DNA from: Deferribacteraceae bacterium
GTDB lineage: Bacteria > Chrysiogenota > Deferribacteres > Deferribacterales > JAISNW01
NCBI GenBank assembly: GCA_031285415.1
Contig: JAITWF010000056.1
Coordinates: forward strand, 1-9,112
Reading direction: 5' to 3'
Length of the DNA: 9,112 nt
Shown here: one piece after another, positions 6,861-9,112 of the stretch
Position numbering within the stretch: the stretch's first letter is position 1
How the letters are laid out: each line of letters starts with the position of its first letter
Translations under genes and position numbers: made by a program
The notes under the pieces: generated by a model
Databases searched by the model: none
Told to the model about the DNA's origin: nothing
Seen by the model: only the letters and a program-made list of their open reading frames with translations

Positions 6861-8558
6861 ATGAATATCTTGTACGTTGTAGCGATCTCTGCTGTCGTTT
6901 TAGGTGTTGCGTATCTCACCTACGGCAAATTCCTATCTAAGAAAGTTTTCCAAACTGATAATGACAACCCAGGCCCTGCCGTAACGATGGAGGATGGCAA
7001 AGATTTTGTCTCAGCAAAGCGTGGTATGCTTATGGGGCAACACTTCTCCGCTATAGCCGCCGCAGGGCCTATCAATGGACCTATCCTTGCCGCCACGATG
7101 TTTGGCTGGCTTCCAGCCCTTCTATGGGTAGTGTTGGGCAGTATCTTTGTGGGTGGGGTACACGATTACGGCAGTCTCGTCGCCTCCGTTCGCAATAAAG
7201 CAAAATCGATCACCGACGTAATCCGAATATATGTCTCTCGCAGGGCGTGGATTCTATTTATGGTATTCATCTGGATCGCCCTTGTGTACGTGCTTGTAGC
7301 GTTCACCGATATCACCGCTAGCGCATTTGTGGGCAACGTCACCCTCGAATCTGGTGAGGTGGTGAAGGGGGGCGCAATCGCAAGCTCCTCTATAATGTAC
7401 CTAATCCTTCCTATGATTATGGGGCTTCTGATCCGTTTTGGAGGGCTTAAGGAGTGGCTTGCTGCGCTGATCTTTCTACCGCTAGTGGGCGTTGCCATAT
7501 GGGCAGGGCAGTTTATACCCGTGTCGCTACCATTTGCAGAGATTATCACACAGCAGAAGGCGTGGGGAGTGCTGATCCTTATATATTGCCTTGTGGCGTC
7601 TATAACGCCGATGTGGCTAATCTTGCAGCCTAGAGGGGCAGTGGGCGGCTATTTTCTATATGCGGCACTCTTCTTTGCCGCAATAGGAATAGCTTTCGGC
7701 GGATATACCGTTAACTATCCTGCATTTGTAACACCACCAGCCGCTACAAGCTTCTGGACGCCGATGTTTCCAGTGTTATTTATTACTATAGCATGTGGAG
7801 CCTGCTCTGGATTCCATGCGCTTATCTCCTCTGGCACTACCTCAAAGCAGTTGAGCTGCGAGGTAGACGCTAAACCTGTGGCGTACGGCACAATGTTATT
7901 AGAGGGGATGGTGGGCGTTGTATCGATAGCGTGCGTGATGATACTGACGACGAACTCGGAGCTTATCTCAAAGGCACCAAACTTTGTGTACGCAAGCGCA
8001 TTGGGCGATTTTATGCAGCTGATCGGTATCCCTGCCACGTTTGGCATAAGCTTTGGACTGATGGCGTTTACAACGTTTGTTTACGATACATTAGACGTAT
8101 GCACACGGTTAGGGCGGTATATCGTGCAGGAGATTACAGGGCTGAAGGGGAAAACAGGCGCATTTATAAGCACATTCGTGACGGCAGGTGCGCCAGCGTT
8201 CTTTATCTTTCAGACCTCTACCGACGCCGCTGGCAAGCCGATCCCTGTATGGCGTATGTTTTGGAACACCTTCGGTGCCTCTAATCAGCTTCTTGCTGCA
8301 CTTGCCCTGATCGGTATCTCGATATGGCTGATGAAAACAAGGAAAAATACAAAGGTATGGCTTGTAAGCTTTATCCCTGCGGTGTTTATGCTTATTATGT
8401 CCAACTGGGCATTGGTGGCAGCCGTTTACGATGGATTCGTGCTAGGGAAGGGGAATAAGGTTATCCCTGTTGTATCGGTTGTGCTGATAGTGCTGTCGCT
8501 ATTCGTTGCAATAGAGACGTTCACCGTCATGTTTCGCAAGGAGAGAGAGGGGAAATGA
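6861..8558 (+). CDS. cstA: CstA-family carbon starvation transporter
   Basis: Multi-spanning inner-membrane transporter of the CstA/BtsT family, whose studied members take up pyruvate or peptides when carbon is short. The hallmark region is 58-115: HFSAIAAAGPINGPILAA followed by FGWLPALLWVVLGSIFVGG and HDYGSLVASVRNKAKSI. Later conserved blocks are ACGACSGFHALISSGTTSKQ (311-330), FVYDTLDVCTRLGRY (406-420) and FWNTFGASNQLLAALAL (467-483). I estimate 14-16 hydrophobic helices. At 565 aa it is shorter than E. coli CstA (about 700 aa), as in many anaerobes. ATG 6861 is preceded by GGAG (6850-6853) at 7 nt. Two candidate promoters lie in the 98-nt gap, so it probably has its own transcript. Its stop overlaps the next ATG by 4 nt. 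The actual substrate cannot be read from the sequence. Confidence 0.93.
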   Translation: MNILYVVAISAVVLGVAYLTYGKFLSKKVFQTDNDNPGPAVTMEDGKDFVSAKRGMLMGQHFSAIAAAGPINGPILAATMFGWLPALLWVVLGSIFVGGVHDYGSLVASVRNKAKSITDVIRIYVSRRAWILFMVFIWIALVYVLVAFTDITASAFVGNVTLESGEVVKGGAIASSSIMYLILPMIMGLLIRFGGLKEWLAALIFLPLVGVAIWAGQFIPVSLPFAEIITQQKAWGVLILIYCLVASITPMWLILQPRGAVGGYFLYAALFFAAIGIAFGGYTVNYPAFVTPPAATSFWTPMFPVLFITIACGACSGFHALISSGTTSKQLSCEVDAKPVAYGTMLLEGMVGVVSIACVMILTTNSELISKAPNFVYASALGDFMQLIGIPATFGISFGLMAFTTFVYDTLDVCTRLGRYIVQEITGLKGKTGAFISTFVTAGAPAFFIFQTSTDAAGKPIPVWRMFWNTFGASNQLLAALALIGISIWLMKTRKNTKVWLVSFIPAVFMLIMSNWALVAAVYDGFVLGKGNKVIPVVSVVLIVLSLFVAIETFTVMFRKEREGK

Positions 8559-9112
8559 AGAGAAAGGCAGTGATAACTGTTCAAGGGAGGGACGTTGCAG
8601 TAATCTCTTCAAATAACGAGGACTATATATCTCTTACTGATATGATAAAAGCCAAAGATGGCGATTTTTTTGTATCTGACTGGCTGCGGAATCGCAATAC
8701 TATTGAGTTTTGGGTATTTGGGAAAATATATATAATCCTAATTTTAATTATGGCGAATTCGCCATAATTAAAAGTCAAGCTGGTTTGAATAGCTATAAAA
8801 TTAGTGCAAAAGAGTGGGTTGATAAGACAAATGCAATAGGCATTAAGTCATCTGTAGGGAGATATGGTGGCACATATGCGCATAAAGATATTGCATTTGA
8901 GTTTGGTATGTGGATAAGCCCTGAATTTAAGATATATCTTATTCGTGAGTTTCAACGACTTAAAGAGGAGGAGCTACTTCGCCAATCGCTTGAATGGAAT
9001 CTACAACGCACACTTTCAAAGGTAAATTACAGAATACATACAGACGCTATACAAGAGTATATTATTCCACCAGAGTTGACAAGAAAGCAGCTATCATTGA
9101 TATACGCCTCGG
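8555..9112 (+). pseudogene. KilA-N domain protein, frameshifted, 3' end outside window
   Basis: KilA-N is a DNA-binding domain found in phages, large DNA viruses and mobile bacterial loci; its role in lone chromosomal copies is unknown. Frame one (ATG 8555) gives 52 good residues, including EDYISLTDMIKAKDGDFF and DWLRNRNTIEF, then nonsense to a TAA at 8765-8767. The expected protein resumes in another frame from about 8710 to the window end: LGIWENIYNPNFNYGEF, IKSQAGLNSYKISAKEW, GRYGGTYAHKDIAFEFG, YLIREFQRLKEEE, KVNYRIHTDAIQEY. Adding one T to the run at 8708-8711 restores a single frame, so one base was lost or misread. The ATG overlaps the cstA stop (ATGA), suggesting translational coupling. 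The region is AT-rich (8761-8820 has 20 G+C of 60, against 34 of 60 in 7021-7080 of cstA), which points to a foreign origin. A real mutation and a sequencing error both remain possible. Confidence 0.85.
8742..8773. repeat. Perfect 32-bp palindrome
   Basis: Bases 8742-8757 are the exact reverse complement of 8758-8773, centred on GAATTC; the outermost bases are TTTT and AAAA. As RNA it would give a 14-bp stem with an AAUU loop. It lies within the KilA-N reading frame (codons for FNYGEFAIIK) about 30 bp after the frameshift, and it supplies the TAA that ends the out-of-frame reading. It could be an operator, a hairpin or a chance result of conserved codons. Confidence 0.9.

Noticed and set aside
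7931..8284. 117-codon + strand ORF within cstA
   Set aside because: It lies wholly inside the strongly conserved cstA frame, has biased Arg/Tyr/Cys-rich composition and no recognisable domain: a shadow frame.

Overview
The window comes from a Gram-negative-type (diderm) bacterium. The signs are a NtrY/NtrX two-component pair with a sigma-54 activator, dTDP-rhamnose synthesis, two MacB/LolC-type permeases with large periplasmic domains, and a CstA transporter. Codon use (many ATA, CGA, AGA/AGG and CTA codons) and the gene set would fit a Deferribacterota- or deltaproteobacterium-like anaerobe. This placement is a guess: no rRNA or other phylogenetic marker is present.

Layout: all recognisable genes are on the + strand. 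Positions 2-3142 hold the 3' part of ntrY (sensor kinase) and a complete ntrX (sigma-54-dependent response regulator), 12 nt apart. Positions 3264-5404 hold an ABC-type permease overlapping rfbD (dTDP-4-dehydrorhamnose reductase) by 4 nt. Positions 5545-6762 hold a second permease of the same architecture, starting at TTG. Positions 6861-8558 hold a short-form cstA (carbon-starvation/pyruvate or peptide uptake family). From 8555 to the window end lies a KilA-N-domain gene broken by a one-base frameshift. No ABC ATPase or membrane-fusion partner for the permeases is present, so they must use a partner encoded elsewhere or work in an unknown way.

The most unusual element is an intergenic repeat. 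Two copies of about 83 bp (3147-3228 and 5410-5493) lie 4-5 nt after the stops of ntrX and rfbD and 35-51 nt before the starts of the two permeases. Each copy folds into two hairpins. Of the six substitutions between the copies, four form two compensatory base-pair swaps and none breaks a stem, so the structure appears to be under selection. A 14-nt piece of the same repeat lies directly after the second permease, in front of cstA, and candidate promoters overlap or follow it. No gene-free stretch exceeds 300 bases; the three intergenic gaps of 98-140 nt contain these repeats and the promoter candidates.

The KilA-N gene is AT-richer than its neighbours, yet its ATG overlaps the cstA stop. It carries a one-T deletion at 8708-8711 that destroys the frame, and a perfect 32-bp palindrome at 8742-8773.
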